Below the pieces are notes generated by a model. It worked only from the letters and a program-made list of their open reading frames with translations. It was not told the DNA's origin and did no database searches. The position numbers and the translations under genes were made by a program. Positions 1 to 8,324 of a DNA stretch of 64,000 nucleotides are shown in pieces. Source of the stretch: Micromonospora rosaria (GTDB taxonomy: Bacteria > Actinomycetota > Actinomycetes > Mycobacteriales > Micromonosporaceae); assembly GCF_001567585.1 (NCBI RefSeq), contig NZ_LRQV01000020.1, positions 1 to 64,000 of the forward strand. The letters run 5' to 3'. How positions within the stretch are numbered: the stretch's first letter is position 1; each line of letters opens with the position of its first letter.

Positions 1-1486
1 GGGCGAGCGCAACGAGCGCGGTGACCGGGGCGAGCGGGCCGAGCGCGGCGACCGCAACGAGCGTGGCGACCGCGGCGAGCGGGCCGAGCGGGCCGAGCGC
101 GGCGACCGCAACGAGCGGGGCGACCGTAACGACCGGGACCGGGACCGTAACGACCGGGACCGCAACGACCGCGACCGCAACGACCGTGGGCAGCGCGCCG
201 AGCGCGCCGAGCGGGACAACGACGGCGACGACGACGGCGAGGGCGGCGGCCGGCGGGGCCGGCGCAGCCGTTTCCGCGACCGTCGGCGCGGCCGTGGCGA
301 CCGTGCCGAGGGCGTCGAGGGCGGCGGCGGCCGGGAGCCGCAGGTCAGCGAGGACGACGTGCTCGTCCCGGTGGCCGGCATCATCGACGTGCTGGACAAC
401 TACGCCTTCGTCCGGACCACCGGTTACCTGGCCGGCCCGAACGACGTGTACGTCTCGATGTCCCAGATCAAGAAGTACGGCCTGCGCCGGGGCGACGCGA
501 TCACCGGTGCGGTGCGCGCGGCCCGCGAGGGCGAGCAGCGGCGGGACAAGTACAACCCGCTGGTGCGGCTGGACACGGTCAACGGCATGGAGCCCGAGGA
601 GGCCCGCCGCCGTCCCGAGTTCTACAAGCTCACCCCGCTGTACCCGCAGGAGCGGCTGCGGCTGGAGACCGAGCCGCACATCCTCACCACCCGGGTCATC
701 GACCTGGTCACGCCGATCGGCAAGGGCCAGCGGGCGCTGATCATGTCGCCGCCCAAGGCCGGTAAGACCATGGTGTTGCAGGCGATCGCCAACGCGATCA
801 CCCACAACAACCCGGAGTGCCACCTGATGGTGGTCCTGATCGACGAGCGGCCCGAAGAGGTCACCGACATGCAGCGGTCGGTGAAGGGCGAGGTCGTGGC
901 GGCCACGTTCGACCGCCCGCCGCAGGACCACACCACCGTCGCCGAGCTGGCGATCGAGCGGGCCAAGCGCCTGGTCGAGCTGGGCCACGACGTGGTCGTG
1001 CTGCTCGACTCGGTGACGCGGCTCGGTCGGTCGTACAACCTGGCGGCGCCGGCCAGCGGCCGGATCATGTCCGGTGGTATCGACTCGACGGCGCTCTACC
1101 CGCCGAAGCGGTTCCTCGGCGCGGCCCGCAACATCGAGAACGGCGGGTCGCTGACCATCCTCGCCACCGCCCTGGTGGAGACCGGTTCGGTGATGGACAC
1201 GGTCATCTTCGAGGAGTTCAAGGGCACCGGTAACGCGGAGCTGAAGCTGGACCGGAAGATCGCCGACAAGCGGACCTTCCCGGCCATCGACATCCACACC
1301 TCCGGCACCCGTAAGGAGGAGATCCTGCTCGCGCCGGAGGAGTTGGCCATCACGCACAAGCTCCGCAAGGTCCTGCACTCGCTGGACTCGCAGGCGGCGC
1401 TGGATCTCCTGCTGGACCGGCTCAAGCAGACCCGGACCAACATCGAGTTCCTGATGCAGATCGCCAAGTCGGCGCCGGGCGAGTAG
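1..1486 (+). CDS. rho: Transcription termination factor Rho (5'-truncated)
   Basis: Rho is the hexameric RNA-dependent ATPase that ends transcription of untranslated RNA. The reading frame is already open at base 2, so the true start lies before the window. The first ~100 visible residues are an Arg/Asp/Gly/Asn/Glu-rich low-complexity insertion, typical of actinobacterial Rho. The conserved core follows: the RNA-binding region ([22 protein letters not shown]), Walker A (PPKAGKT, near base 750), Walker B region ([16 protein letters not shown]) and the R-loop area. The stop is TAG at 1484-1486, followed by a hairpin terminator. The neighbours rpmE and prfA match the usual actinobacterial order. 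Identity is certain; only the N-terminus is missing. Confidence 0.98.
   Translation, partial: GERNERGDRGERAERGDRNERGDRGERAERAERGDRNERGDRNDRDRDRNDRDRNDRDRNDRGQRAERAERDNDGDDDGEGGGRRGRRSRFRDRRRGRGDRAEGVEGGGGREPQVSEDDVLVPVAGIIDVLDNYAFVRTTGYLAGPNDVYVSMSQIKKYGLRRGDAITGAVRAAREGEQRRDKYNPLVRLDTVNGMEPEEARRRPEFYKLTPLYPQERLRLETEPHILTTRVIDLVTPIGKGQRALIMSPPKAGKTMVLQAIANAITHNNPECHLMVVLIDERPEEVTDMQRSVKGEVVAATFDRPPQDHTTVAELAIERAKRLVELGHDVVVLLDSVTRLGRSYNLAAPASGRIMSGGIDSTALYPPKRFLGAARNIENGGSLTILATALVETGSVMDTVIFEEFKGTGNAELKLDRKIADKRTFPAIDIHTSGTRKEEILLAPEELAITHKLRKVLHSLDSQAALDLLLDRLKQTRTNIEFLMQIAKSAPGE
2..210 (+). repeat. Degenerate short repeats encoding the GDRNERG-type insertion of Rho
   Basis: The DNA is a run of imperfect units built from gag/gac-cgc/cgg-ggc/gcc/aac codons, giving alternating GER, GDR, AER and NDR tripeptides. 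It lies inside the rho frame and encodes a disordered, charged RNA-binding segment. The simple structure makes length variation between strains likely. Confidence 0.75.
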
Positions 1487-1503
1487 CCCGTCGCAGCACC
1501 CGA

Positions 1504-1539
1504 GAAAGGGGCACGGCCGTTCGCGGTCGGGCCCCTTTC
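1504..1539 (+). terminator. Hairpin terminator after rho
   Basis: GAAAGGGGC at 1504-1512 pairs perfectly with GCCCCTTTC at 1531-1539, 17 bases after the rho stop codon. The loop is 18 nt and may pair further. There is no clear U-run after the stem. Confidence 0.7.
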
Positions 1540-1913
1540 CGGTGCTCAGGCCCGCAAGACCGGCAACCGGATTCGTCCCGTTCCGCCTGCATCCGGTCGA
1601 TGCGGTCCCGGTGTCCGGGTCGGCTCCCTGGCCGGGACCTGCCCCCGGTGTCCCGTCCGGCCGCCGTCGGTTCCGGGCCGGCGTGGCGATGAGACGGGTC
1701 ACCCCGGTCACGGTCATGGTCCGGGCCGGGCCGGGAATGCGGGTGGTCCGGAGCGTGTTGGGGGAGCTGTGCGGCCCGGTTGCCGGGTCGGCGCAAGCCC
1801 GTGGCACACTGGTCAATCGGCCACCGGTTCCGGTTCACGCCCGTCCCGACCACACCGTCGGGGGCACCTCACCCGGGCGACCCGGCGACCATCCACGAAA
1901 GGACCGAGGCGAC
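1540..1913. other. Gene-free leader region upstream of rpmE
   Basis: No convincing gene is visible between the rho terminator and rpmE. The stretch has ordinary GC-rich composition and presumably holds the rpmE promoter, but I could not identify a clear -35/-10 pair. I see no Zur-type AT-rich palindrome, which would be worth excluding because this L31 carries zinc ligands. Confidence 0.4.
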
Positions 1914-2138
1914 ATGAAGGCAAACATCCACCCGGAGTACGTGACGACCCAGGTCACCTGCTCCTGCGGCAACTCGTTCACGACCCGCAGCACCGCCAAG
2001 GGCGGCTCGATCCACGCCGAGACCTGCAGCGCGTGCCACCCGTTCTACACGGGCAAGCAGCGCGTGCTCGACACCGCGGGCCGGGTCGCGAAGTTCCAGC
2101 AGAAGTACGCCAAGGTTCAGGCCAAGAAGGCCAAGTAA
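1914..2138 (+). CDS. rpmE: 50S ribosomal protein L31, zinc-binding form
   Basis: This 74-residue protein is a component of the large ribosomal subunit. It starts [10 protein letters not shown] and has the four cysteines of the zinc-containing (C+) type at C16, C18, C38 and C41, so it is the primary rather than the zinc-independent paralogue. The ATG at 1914 follows a purine-rich AAAGGA sequence about 10 nt upstream. The C-terminus is Lys-rich, as usual. It lies between rho and prfA, the standard high-GC Gram-positive order, and is followed by its own hairpin. Confidence 0.97.
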   Translation: MKANIHPEYVTTQVTCSCGNSFTTRSTAKGGSIHAETCSACHPFYTGKQRVLDTAGRVAKFQQKYAKVQAKKAK

Positions 2139-2150
2139 CACGCGCGTCAG

Positions 2151-2184
2151 GCGCCCGCGTCCGGTTTCCGCCGGGCGCGGGCGC
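2151..2184 (+). terminator. Hairpin terminator after rpmE
   Basis: GCGCCCGCG at 2151-2159 pairs with CGCGGGCGC at 2176-2184, with an inner CCGG/CCGG extension. The stem is followed by TACTTTC, a modest U-rich tail. It begins 12 nt after the rpmE stop. Confidence 0.75.
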
Positions 2185-2187
2185 TAC

Positions 2188-2242
2188 TTTCATGTCTGCC
2201 GGTTCCACCCCGATTTCCATGTCTGCCCGGTTCCATCCTGAT
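2188..2242. repeat. Two-copy ~27-bp direct repeat in the prfA leader
   Basis: Two near-identical units, each beginning TTTC(C)ATGTCTGCC and continuing GGTTCCA then C-rich bases and GAT, lie head to tail at about 2188-2214 and 2214-2242. They sit between the rpmE terminator and the prfA ribosome-binding site. Single-base insertions separate the copies, which suggests local duplication. Confidence 0.7.
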
Positions 2243-2265
2243 CGTGGTCGAAGGAGCATCCCCGC

Positions 2266-3354
2266 ATGAGCAGCGAGCGCCTGGCCGCCCTCCTCGACGA
2301 GTACGCCGAGCTGGAGAAGCGGCTGGCCGACCCGGAGCTGCACACCGACCAGGGCACCGCCCGTCGGGTCGGCCGCCGGTACGCCGAACTGGTCCCGCTG
2401 CACAAGGCGGCCGGTGAGCTGGAGCAGGCGCGCGCCGACCTGGTCGCGGCGAGGGAACTGGCCGCCGAGGACCCCTCCTTCGCCGCCGAGGCCGAGTCCA
2501 TCGCGGCGACCCTGCCGGCGCTGGAGGAGCGCCTCGCGGAGTTGCTGATCCCGCGCGACCCGCACGACGCCAAGGACGTGATCGTCGAAATCAAGGCCGG
2601 CGAGGGCGGCGAGGAGTCCGCCCTGTTCGCCGGGGACCTGCTGCGGATGTACACCCGGTACGCCGAGCGGCGCGGCTGGGTCACCGAGGTCATCGACGCG
2701 CAGGACTCCGACCTCGGCGGGGTCAAGGACGTCTCGCTGGCGATCAAGTCCAAGGGGGTGCCGGACGGCGGCAACGGCGTCTGGTCCCGGCTCAAGTGGG
2801 AGGGCGGGGTGCACCGGGTGCAGCGCGTCCCGGTCACCGAGTCGCAGGGCCGCATCCACACCAGCGCGGCCGGCGTCCTGGTGCTGCCCGAGGCCGAGGA
2901 CGTGGACGTCACCATCGACCCGAACGACCTGCGGATCGACGTCTTCCGCTCGTCCGGGCCCGGCGGCCAGTCGGTGAACACCACCGACTCGGCGGTGCGG
3001 ATCACCCACGTGCCCACCGGCATCGTCGTCTCCTGCCAGAACGAGAAGTCCCAGCTCCAGAACCGGGAGCAGGCGATGCGGATCCTGCGGGCCCGGCTGC
3101 TGGCCGTCGCCCAGGAGCAGGCCGACGCCGCCGCCTCCGACGCCCGCAAGGCCCAGGTCCGGACCGTGGACCGCTCGGAGCGCATCCGCACCTACAACTT
3201 CCCGCAGAACCGGATCACCGACCACCGGATCGGCTACACCGCGTACAACCTCGACCTGTCCCTCGGCGGTGACCTGGACGGCGTCCTGGACGCCCTCGCC
3301 GAGGCCGACCGCGCGGCCCGCCTCGCCGGCTCCCCCGACCTCGCCCGCCGCTAG
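2266..3354 (+). CDS. prfA: Peptide chain release factor 1
   Basis: RF1 recognises UAA and UAG and triggers peptide release. The 362-residue product has the usual length. The catalytic GGQ is at 233-235 in [17 protein letters not shown]. The codon-recognition tripeptide is PVT (in [14 protein letters not shown]), the form expected of RF1 rather than the SPF of RF2. The N-terminal third is helical. The ATG follows a good Shine-Dalgarno (GAAGGAG, about 9 nt upstream). PrmC, encoded about 3.3 kb downstream, methylates the GGQ glutamine, so substrate and enzyme are near neighbours. The TAG stop directly abuts a copy of the 57-bp palindromic element. Confidence 0.98.
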   Translation: MSSERLAALLDEYAELEKRLADPELHTDQGTARRVGRRYAELVPLHKAAGELEQARADLVAARELAAEDPSFAAEAESIAATLPALEERLAELLIPRDPHDAKDVIVEIKAGEGGEESALFAGDLLRMYTRYAERRGWVTEVIDAQDSDLGGVKDVSLAIKSKGVPDGGNGVWSRLKWEGGVHRVQRVPVTESQGRIHTSAAGVLVLPEAEDVDVTIDPNDLRIDVFRSSGPGGQSVNTTDSAVRITHVPTGIVVSCQNEKSQLQNREQAMRILRARLLAVAQEQADAAASDARKAQVRTVDRSERIRTYNFPQNRITDHRIGYTAYNLDLSLGGDLDGVLDALAEADRAARLAGSPDLARR

Positions 3355-3410
3355 GTGTAAGGAGGGGCCCCCTGTTAACACTTTCGGTAGAGGAAGGGCC
3401 CCTTGTTAAC
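3355..3410 (-). repeat. 57-bp double-palindrome element, copy 1
   Basis: The element has two arms centred on GGGGCCCC and GGGCCC, each edged by GTTAAC or GTAAGG, separated by CTTTCGGTAGAGG. It starts at the base after the prfA stop codon. It is in reverse orientation relative to the copy at 11251 and lies between convergent genes (prfA and the small gene ending at 3486). Confidence 0.8.
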
Positions 3411-3485
3411 CACGCCGCCGGGGGCGCGGTGGCGAGCGGGCGCGGTGTGCCCGCTGCCCGGATCGGCGGCCGGCGGGCCGGCCCG

Positions 3486-3764
3486 CTACCCGGTCGGTCG
3501 GGCCCAGGCCACGAAGCGACGGTCGAGCAGCGCGGGCGGGACCGGCTGGCCCAGCCCGGTGAGGTGGCCGGCGGCTTCGTCGCGCAGCGCCGCCAGGTGG
3601 TCCAGCAGCCCGGCCCGGTCCTCGCGGTACTCGCCGAGGAGCCGGAGCTTCGCCGCCGAGCAGGGCCAGGCGATGCCGCAGCCCCGGCAGCGCCAGGTCG
3701 GACGGGTCGGCAGGTGACCCCGGCGGCGGCTGCCGTACCGGCGTTGGTTCACGTGGCGACTCAC
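3486..3764 (-). CDS. Small Cys-containing hypothetical protein
   Basis: This 92-residue protein has no function I can assign. Its N-terminal half is basic and carries a tight cysteine motif, WRCRGCGIAWPC, which could bind metal. The C-terminal half is predicted helical (KLRLLGEYREDRAGLL, then DHLAALRDEAA). I recall similar short proteins in Micromonosporaceae databases, sometimes labelled flavin reductase, but nothing here resembles a flavin-binding fold. The GTG start at 3764 is chosen because GTGA overlaps the TGA stop of the upstream gene, implying translational coupling. A second in-frame GTG at 3752 is the alternative. The two genes form a unit divergent from the regulator at 4275. Confidence 0.75.
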   Translation of the reverse strand: MSRHVNQRRYGSRRRGHLPTRPTWRCRGCGIAWPCSAAKLRLLGEYREDRAGLLDHLAALRDEAAGHLTGLGQPVPPALLDRRFVAWARPTG

Positions 3765-4090
3765 GGCTCGGCCCGCGCGGCGCGACGGCGGGTCGGCGTG
3801 TTCCCACCGGCGCGGCGGGGCACCTGCTGCGCGGTCGCGCGCCGGACGGCGACCCGGCCGGACGCCGCCGGCGGGTCGGTCTGCCGGACCATCCCGGCGG
3901 GCATGACGTACAGCTCGCGGCGGGCGACCGCGTCGCCCCGGGCGTCGAGCTGGTAGCAGTCGATCCAGGTCCAGCCGTGGTACGTGGGTCGGTCGGCGTG
4001 GTGGTGGATCACCCGGACGGTGATCGGGCGGGCGAACTGCACGCTCGCCGCCCTGGTCAGCAGGAACACGTCGCCGGGCCGGATGGACAT
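3761..4090 (-). CDS. Small hypothetical protein (MSIRPGDVF family)
   Basis: The product is 109 residues and unrecognised. It begins MSIRPGDVFLL and has a compact, probably beta-rich N-terminal two-thirds (VRVIHHHADR, WTWIDCYQLDARG, RRELYVMPAGM), then a basic, probably disordered tail rich in Arg and Thr. The ATG at 4090 has AGGGAG about 7 nt upstream, which decides it over the in-frame ATG at 4138. The stop overlaps the start of the next gene (GTGA). It is transcribed away from the helix-turn-helix regulator, with a 184-bp shared promoter region, so the regulator may control the pair. Confidence 0.8.
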   Translation of the reverse strand: MSIRPGDVFLLTRAASVQFARPITVRVIHHHADRPTYHGWTWIDCYQLDARGDAVARRELYVMPAGMVRQTDPPAASGRVAVRRATAQQVPRRAGGNTPTRRRAARAEP

Positions 4091-4274
4091 CGTCGGGCTC
4101 CCTGATCCGGTGGTGGAGTGGAAGGGGGTGCCCGCCAACCCGGTGGGAAGCTGTCAGGGCTGGACAGAAGCCCTCTGCCGGTCGCGCCGCACGTACGGAA
4201 CGTTGCCAGCGCGTCGCGGACGGTTGAACCGCCGGGATGGGATCATCGGGGGACGTTTTCGGGAGGTCCCCACG
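4091..4274. promoter_or_regulatory. Divergent promoter region with small inverted repeats
   Basis: This region separates the small-gene pair (leftward) from the helix-turn-helix gene (rightward). AGGGCT at 4156-4161 and AGCCCT at 4069+100 (4169-4174) form a 6-bp stem with a 7-nt loop. An ACGT-acgga-ACGT spaced repeat follows near 4190. Either could be an autoregulatory operator. I cannot fix the -10/-35 elements with confidence. Confidence 0.4.
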
Positions 4275-5027
4275 ATGCCGAGAAACGAAGCCCTCCGGCA
4301 GGCGCTCGCCGTGGCCGGTATGACCGTCGGCGACCTGGCCGCGCGCTGCGACGTCGACCCGAAGACCGTCGAGCGGTGGGTCAGCCGGGGCCGGGTTCCG
4401 CACCCGCGCTCCCGGGTGCGGGCTGCCACCGTCCTGAGGAAAGATGTGGATGTGTTGTGGCCCGATGTCGTCCGGCGCGCGGTCAAGCTGGGAGCCGACC
4501 GCGAGATCGTCGGTGTCTATCCCCGTCGTTCCGACCTGCCGCGCTCGCTCTTCGGCGACCTGATCGGGCGGGCCGGGACGCGGCTGTGGTTCGGTGGGTA
4601 CACGAGCTACTTCGTCTGGCTGGAAGTGGCCGGAGCTCCGGCCAGCCTGGGGGCCAAGGCCGGTGCCGGGGCGGACGTCCGGTTCCTGCTGGGTGATCCG
4701 GCCAGCGCCGTCACGGCCGAGCGCGAGCGGGTCGAGGCGACGCCGTTGACCCTCTCGACGCGCATCGCGATGAGCCGGGCCGAGATCGCGAAATCACCGT
4801 CGACCCTGCCGGTCCGGCTCTCCGACCGGCACATCGCCATGTCCGTCTGGATCTTCGACGACGAGGCGGTGGTGGCCACCCACATCGGTGCCGGGCTGGG
4901 CCAGGACTCGGTGACCCTGCACCTGCGCCGACGCGGCGAGGGCGGCCTCTTCGACCGGTACGCCGAGCACTTCGAGGCGCTGTGGGCGGACGCCGCACCC
5001 GCCGACCGGGGCGACCTCGTCACGTAG
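4275..5027 (+). CDS. Helix-turn-helix (XRE-like) regulator with C-terminal sensor-like domain
   Basis: The 250-residue product has an N-terminal XRE-type helix-turn-helix (about residues 10-35: MTVGDLAARC, then DVDPKTVERWVSRGRVPH) and a C-terminal domain of about 170 residues (YPRRSDLPRSLFGDLIGRAG, then WFGGYTSYFVWLEV). That domain resembles the DUF5919-type region I associate with actinobacterial XRE proteins; this assignment is from memory. The histidine-containing RHIAMSVWIFDDEAVV stretch may be part of a ligand pocket. The ATG at 4275 has GGGAGG about 10 nt upstream. It is divergent from the two overlapping small genes, an arrangement typical of a local regulator and its targets. Confidence 0.8.
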   Translation: MPRNEALRQALAVAGMTVGDLAARCDVDPKTVERWVSRGRVPHPRSRVRAATVLRKDVDVLWPDVVRRAVKLGADREIVGVYPRRSDLPRSLFGDLIGRAGTRLWFGGYTSYFVWLEVAGAPASLGAKAGAGADVRFLLGDPASAVTAERERVEATPLTLSTRIAMSRAEIAKSPSTLPVRLSDRHIAMSVWIFDDEAVVATHIGAGLGQDSVTLHLRRRGEGGLFDRYAEHFEALWADAAPADRGDLVT

Positions 5028-5033
5028 TCACGG

Positions 5034-5049
5034 CCGCCGCCGACGGCGG
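5034..5049. terminator. Short hairpin between convergent genes
   Basis: CCGCCG (5034-5039) and CGGCGG (5044-5049) form a 6-bp stem with a CCGA loop in the 31-bp gap between the stop codons at 5027 and 5059. It could serve both genes, but there is no U-tract. Confidence 0.35.
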
Positions 5050-5058
5050 TGGGCCGGG

Positions 5059-6606
5059 TCAGGGGGTACGGGACTGGGTTTTGGTGCCCAGCATGGCGCG
5101 GTCGGCCTCCTCGAAGGCGGTGTGCAGGGCGCTGCGCAGTGACGGCCCGGAGCCGCTGACCTCGGCGAAGCCGACGCTGACCCCGACCGGGGTGCCGGGG
5201 ACCAGGGACTCCCAGTCCTCGGTGCGCACCGCCGCGCCGATCCGGCGGCCCACCTCGGCGGCCTCGGTCATCCCCGCCCCGGCCAGCACCACCACGAACT
5301 CGTCCCCGCCGTAGCGGGCGACGAAGTCGCCGCGTCGCATCACCCGGTTGATCACCCCGGCGACCCGCTGGAGGACCAGGTCACCGGAGTGGTGGCCGTG
5401 TCGGGTGTTCACCGCCTTGAAGCCGTCGAGGTCGCAGACGCCGATCACCACCCGCTCGCCCCGGCTCACCGTCGCCGCGATGTACCGCTCCAGCCGACGC
5501 CGGTTGGGCAGCCCGGTCAGCGGGTCGGTGAGCGCCTCGCCCTCGTACCGGGCGGCCTCGCGGCGCATCTCCTCGTGGTCGATCCGGGCGGCGACGCCGT
5601 CGATGTAGACGTCGCGGAGCCGGTCGTTGCGGTGCGCGGCGAGCCGGAACGCCAACCGATCGGCCTGGTGGGCGGCGGCGTGGTCCCCGGCCCGGCCGAG
5701 CGCGATGCTGCGCAGCCGGGCCGGCTCGGCCGCGCCCAGCGTCTCGTTGGAGACCCGGGCCCGGTCCAGCCGGGTGACCGCCTCGATCGGGCGGCCGTCC
5801 GCGACCGCCAGGCAGGCCTGCCCGAGTTGGCGCATGTCCCGGGCGCGGGCGCTGTCCCCGCCGTACCCGAGGAGCCGGATCGGGTCGGCGTCCCCCCGGG
5901 TGGCCGGGTCGCCGAGGGCGGCCCGGCGGGCGGCGGCGTATCCGTACGCGGCCAGGCTGCTGGGCCGCAGCGAGTCGGCGCGGCCGGCGCCCAGGTACCG
6001 CTCCAGGTCGACGGCGATGTCGCGGAGCACCCGCAGGCAGCCGTCGCTGTCGCCGTTGTGGTCGAGGGCGAGCGCGTTGCGCAGCCGGATGCCGGGGGCG
6101 GCGAAGGTCTCCTCCGGGATGCCCACGCTCACCCCGAGTTGCCGGGCCCGCTCGATCGCGCCCAGCGCGTACCCGTGGAAGCCGAGGTACGAGTAGGCCA
6201 TGGCGAGGTCGTGCCAGGCCCAGGCGGTGTCCCGGTCGACGTCCCCCACCGCGCCGAGCGCGCGGGCGGCCCGGACCAGGTGGGTGACGCAGCGGTCCAG
6301 CGCGCCCTGGTGCTGTGCGGCGAGCGCGGCCAGCGCGTCGAGGTGCCCGTGCAGGTAGGGCTCGGGGAGGTCCCGGACGGTGCCGGAGGCCTCCTCGATG
6401 GCTCGGGTGAATTCTGCCGTACGACCGAGATTGATCAGTGCCGACAGGCGTTGCACCAGCGCGTCCGCCCGCGCGTACGGGTCGGTGGTGGTGCGGATCA
6501 CCTGGTCCAGGATCGTGTACGCCTCGGCCGAGCAACTTGCTTCCTGCAAAGACCGGGCCTGCGTGAGCGCATCAACCTGGTCGGTGACCCGGTCGAGCCA
6601 GCCCAC
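5059..6606 (-). CDS. GGDEF-domain diguanylate cyclase with N-terminal TPR-like repeats
   Basis: This 515-residue soluble protein probably makes cyclic di-GMP. Residues 1 to about 340 are Ala/Leu/Arg-rich helical repeats resembling tetratricopeptide repeats. A linker leads into the GGDEF domain (LTDPLTGLPNRRRLERY onward). The GGDEF signature is intact at 433-437 (YGGDEFVVVL). RRGD five residues before it fits the RxxD inhibitory site, so feedback inhibition by c-di-GMP is likely. There is no transmembrane segment or EAL domain. I chose the GTG at 6606 because GAGAGGGG lies about 6 nt upstream; GTG at 6612 and ATG at 6672 are in-frame alternatives. It is divergent from prmC. Confidence 0.88.
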   Translation of the reverse strand: MGWLDRVTDQVDALTQARSLQEASCSAEAYTILDQVIRTTTDPYARADALVQRLSALINLGRTAEFTRAIEEASGTVRDLPEPYLHGHLDALAALAAQHQGALDRCVTHLVRAARALGAVGDVDRDTAWAWHDLAMAYSYLGFHGYALGAIERARQLGVSVGIPEETFAAPGIRLRNALALDHNGDSDGCLRVLRDIAVDLERYLGAGRADSLRPSSLAAYGYAAARRAALGDPATRGDADPIRLLGYGGDSARARDMRQLGQACLAVADGRPIEAVTRLDRARVSNETLGAAEPARLRSIALGRAGDHAAAHQADRLAFRLAAHRNDRLRDVYIDGVAARIDHEEMRREAARYEGEALTDPLTGLPNRRRLERYIAATVSRGERVVIGVCDLDGFKAVNTRHGHHSGDLVLQRVAGVINRVMRRGDFVARYGGDEFVVVLAGAGMTEAAEVGRRIGAAVRTEDWESLVPGTPVGVSVGFAEVSGSGPSLRSALHTAFEEADRAMLGTKTQSRTP

Positions 6607-6681
6607 CCGCACCCCTCTCGTCGGTGTGTGCCCGCGCCCGCCGATTCGCCGCGGACGCTCCGGACCCATCATGATTATCCC

Positions 6682-7677
6682 GTGACGGCCGGTCTAGGAC
6701 ACCCCCCGAGGGGTACGGAACCGCAGCGACCCTCGGCGGCGGTGGCCGCGGCGGCCCGGGAGTTGGCCGCGGCCGGCGTCGAACCGGCCCGGGTCGAGGC
6801 GGAGTTGCTCGTCGCCCACGTGCTCGACGTGCCCCGAGGGCGGTTGGCGCTGGCCGACCCGCTCGGTCCCGACCAGCTCGCCCGGCTGCGCGCGCTGGTC
6901 CACCGCCGGGCGGCCCGGGAGCCGTTGCAGCATCTCACCGGCCGGGCCGCGTTCCGACATCTGGAACTCGCGGTCGGTCCGGGGGTGTTCGTGCCCCGAC
7001 CCGAGACGGAGCTGCTGGCCGGCTGGGGGATCGGCCGGGCCCGCGCCGCGACCGCCACCCGCCCGCCCGCCGGGACCGTCGGGGCTGGCGGGACAGTGAC
7101 CGGCCCCCTGGTGGTGGACCTGTGCAGTGGTTCGGGGGCGATCGCCCTCGCGGTCGCCCAGGAGGTGCCGGCCGCCCGGGTGGTGGCGGTCGAGCGCTCG
7201 CCGGAGGCGCTGGTGTGGCTGCGGCGCAACGTGGCGGAGCGGGCCGCCGCCGGGGACCGGCCGGTGGAGGTGGTGGTCGGCGACGTCACCGACCCGGACC
7301 TGCTCGCCGGGCTCGCCGGCACCGTCGACGTGCTGCTCTGCAACCCGCCGTACGTGCCCCGGGCGGTGGCCGTACCCCCGGAGGTGGCCGGCCACGACCC
7401 GGACGAGGCGGTCTTCGCCGGCGCCGACGGCCTGGCGGTGATCCGGCCGCTGGTCGCGGTGGCGGCGCGGCTGCTGCGCCCCGGCGGAGGACTGGGGGTG
7501 GAGCACGACGACAGCCACGGTCGGGTCGTGCCGGACCTGTTCGCCGCCGACGGGCGGTTCACCGACGTCGGGGACCACGCGGACCTCGCCGGGCGGCCCC
7601 GGTACGCCACCGCGTCCCGCCGGTCGGACGCCAGCCACGGTGCCGGGGGCACGACGTGGCAGACTTTCTCCTCGTGA
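6682..7677 (+). CDS. prmC: Release factor glutamine methyltransferase
   Basis: PrmC methylates the GGQ glutamine of RF1 and RF2 using S-adenosylmethionine. The 331-residue product has the helical N-terminal domain, the FVPRPETELL motif, the SAM-binding motif VVDLCSGSGAIALAVA and the catalytic NPPY at 221-224. An insertion of about 20 Gly/Thr/Ala residues lies just before the SAM motif (near 7060-7100). The C-terminus extends about 20 residues past the usual GRPR(Y/F) ending. The GTG at 6682 has no clear Shine-Dalgarno and may be leaderless. The TGA overlaps the ATG of the next gene by one base, so the two are coupled. Confidence 0.93.
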   Translation: MTAGLGHPPRGTEPQRPSAAVAAAARELAAAGVEPARVEAELLVAHVLDVPRGRLALADPLGPDQLARLRALVHRRAAREPLQHLTGRAAFRHLELAVGPGVFVPRPETELLAGWGIGRARAATATRPPAGTVGAGGTVTGPLVVDLCSGSGAIALAVAQEVPAARVVAVERSPEALVWLRRNVAERAAAGDRPVEVVVGDVTDPDLLAGLAGTVDVLLCNPPYVPRAVAVPPEVAGHDPDEAVFAGADGLAVIRPLVAVAARLLRPGGGLGVEHDDSHGRVVPDLFAADGRFTDVGDHADLAGRPRYATASRRSDASHGAGGTTWQTFSS

Positions 7678-8324
7678 TGCTCTACGACTGCCGGTCGCCC
7701 GCCGATCGGGACCGCGGCGTCGCCGCGGCCATCGAGGCGGTCAAGAACGGCGAGCTGGTCGTCCTGCCGACCGACACCGTCTACGGGATCGGCGCCGACG
7801 CCTTCGCCCCGTACGCGGTGAAGGCCCTGCTCGACGCCAAGGGGCGGGGCCGGCAGATGCCACCGCCGGTGCTGATCGGATCCCGGCACACCCTCGACGG
7901 GCTGGTCTTCACCCTGCCCCAGGCGGCCCGGGACCTGGTCGAGGCGTTCTGGCCGGGGCCGCTGACCATCGTGATCGAGCACTCGCCCAGCCTCCAGTGG
8001 GACCTCGGCGACAAGACCGGCACGGTGGCGGTCCGCATGCCGTTGCACCCGGTCGCGCTGGAGGTGCTGCGGGAGACCGGGCCGATGGCGGTCTCCTCGG
8101 CCAACAAGACGGGGCAGCCGGCCGCGACCACCGCCGAACAGGCGCGTGACCAGCTCAGCTACTCCGTGCGGGCGTACCTGGAGGCCGGGCCGTGCCCGGA
8201 CCCGGTGCCCAGCTCGATCGTGGATCTCACCACCGAGGAGCCGCAGCTCCTGCGGGCCGGGGCGATCCCGCTGGAGAAGCTGCGGGACGTGGTGCCGGAC
8301 ATCGTCGAGAGCCGGGTGGGGTAG
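7677..8324 (+). CDS. tsaC: L-threonylcarbamoyladenylate synthase (Sua5/YrdC domain)
   Basis: The enzyme makes threonylcarbamoyl-AMP from threonine, bicarbonate and ATP, the first step of t6A37 tRNA modification. The 215-residue product contains only the YrdC domain, without the extra C-terminal Sua5 domain. Recognisable parts are LPTDTVYGIGADA near the N-terminus, the WPGPLTIV strand, AVRMP and SSANKTG. The ATG shares its A with the prmC TGA, and its TAG overlaps the next GTG by one base, so prmC, this gene and the phosphatase form a tightly coupled operon. Confidence 0.93.
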   Translation: MLYDCRSPADRDRGVAAAIEAVKNGELVVLPTDTVYGIGADAFAPYAVKALLDAKGRGRQMPPPVLIGSRHTLDGLVFTLPQAARDLVEAFWPGPLTIVIEHSPSLQWDLGDKTGTVAVRMPLHPVALEVLRETGPMAVSSANKTGQPAATTAEQARDQLSYSVRAYLEAGPCPDPVPSSIVDLTTEEPQLLRAGAIPLEKLRDVVPDIVESRVG

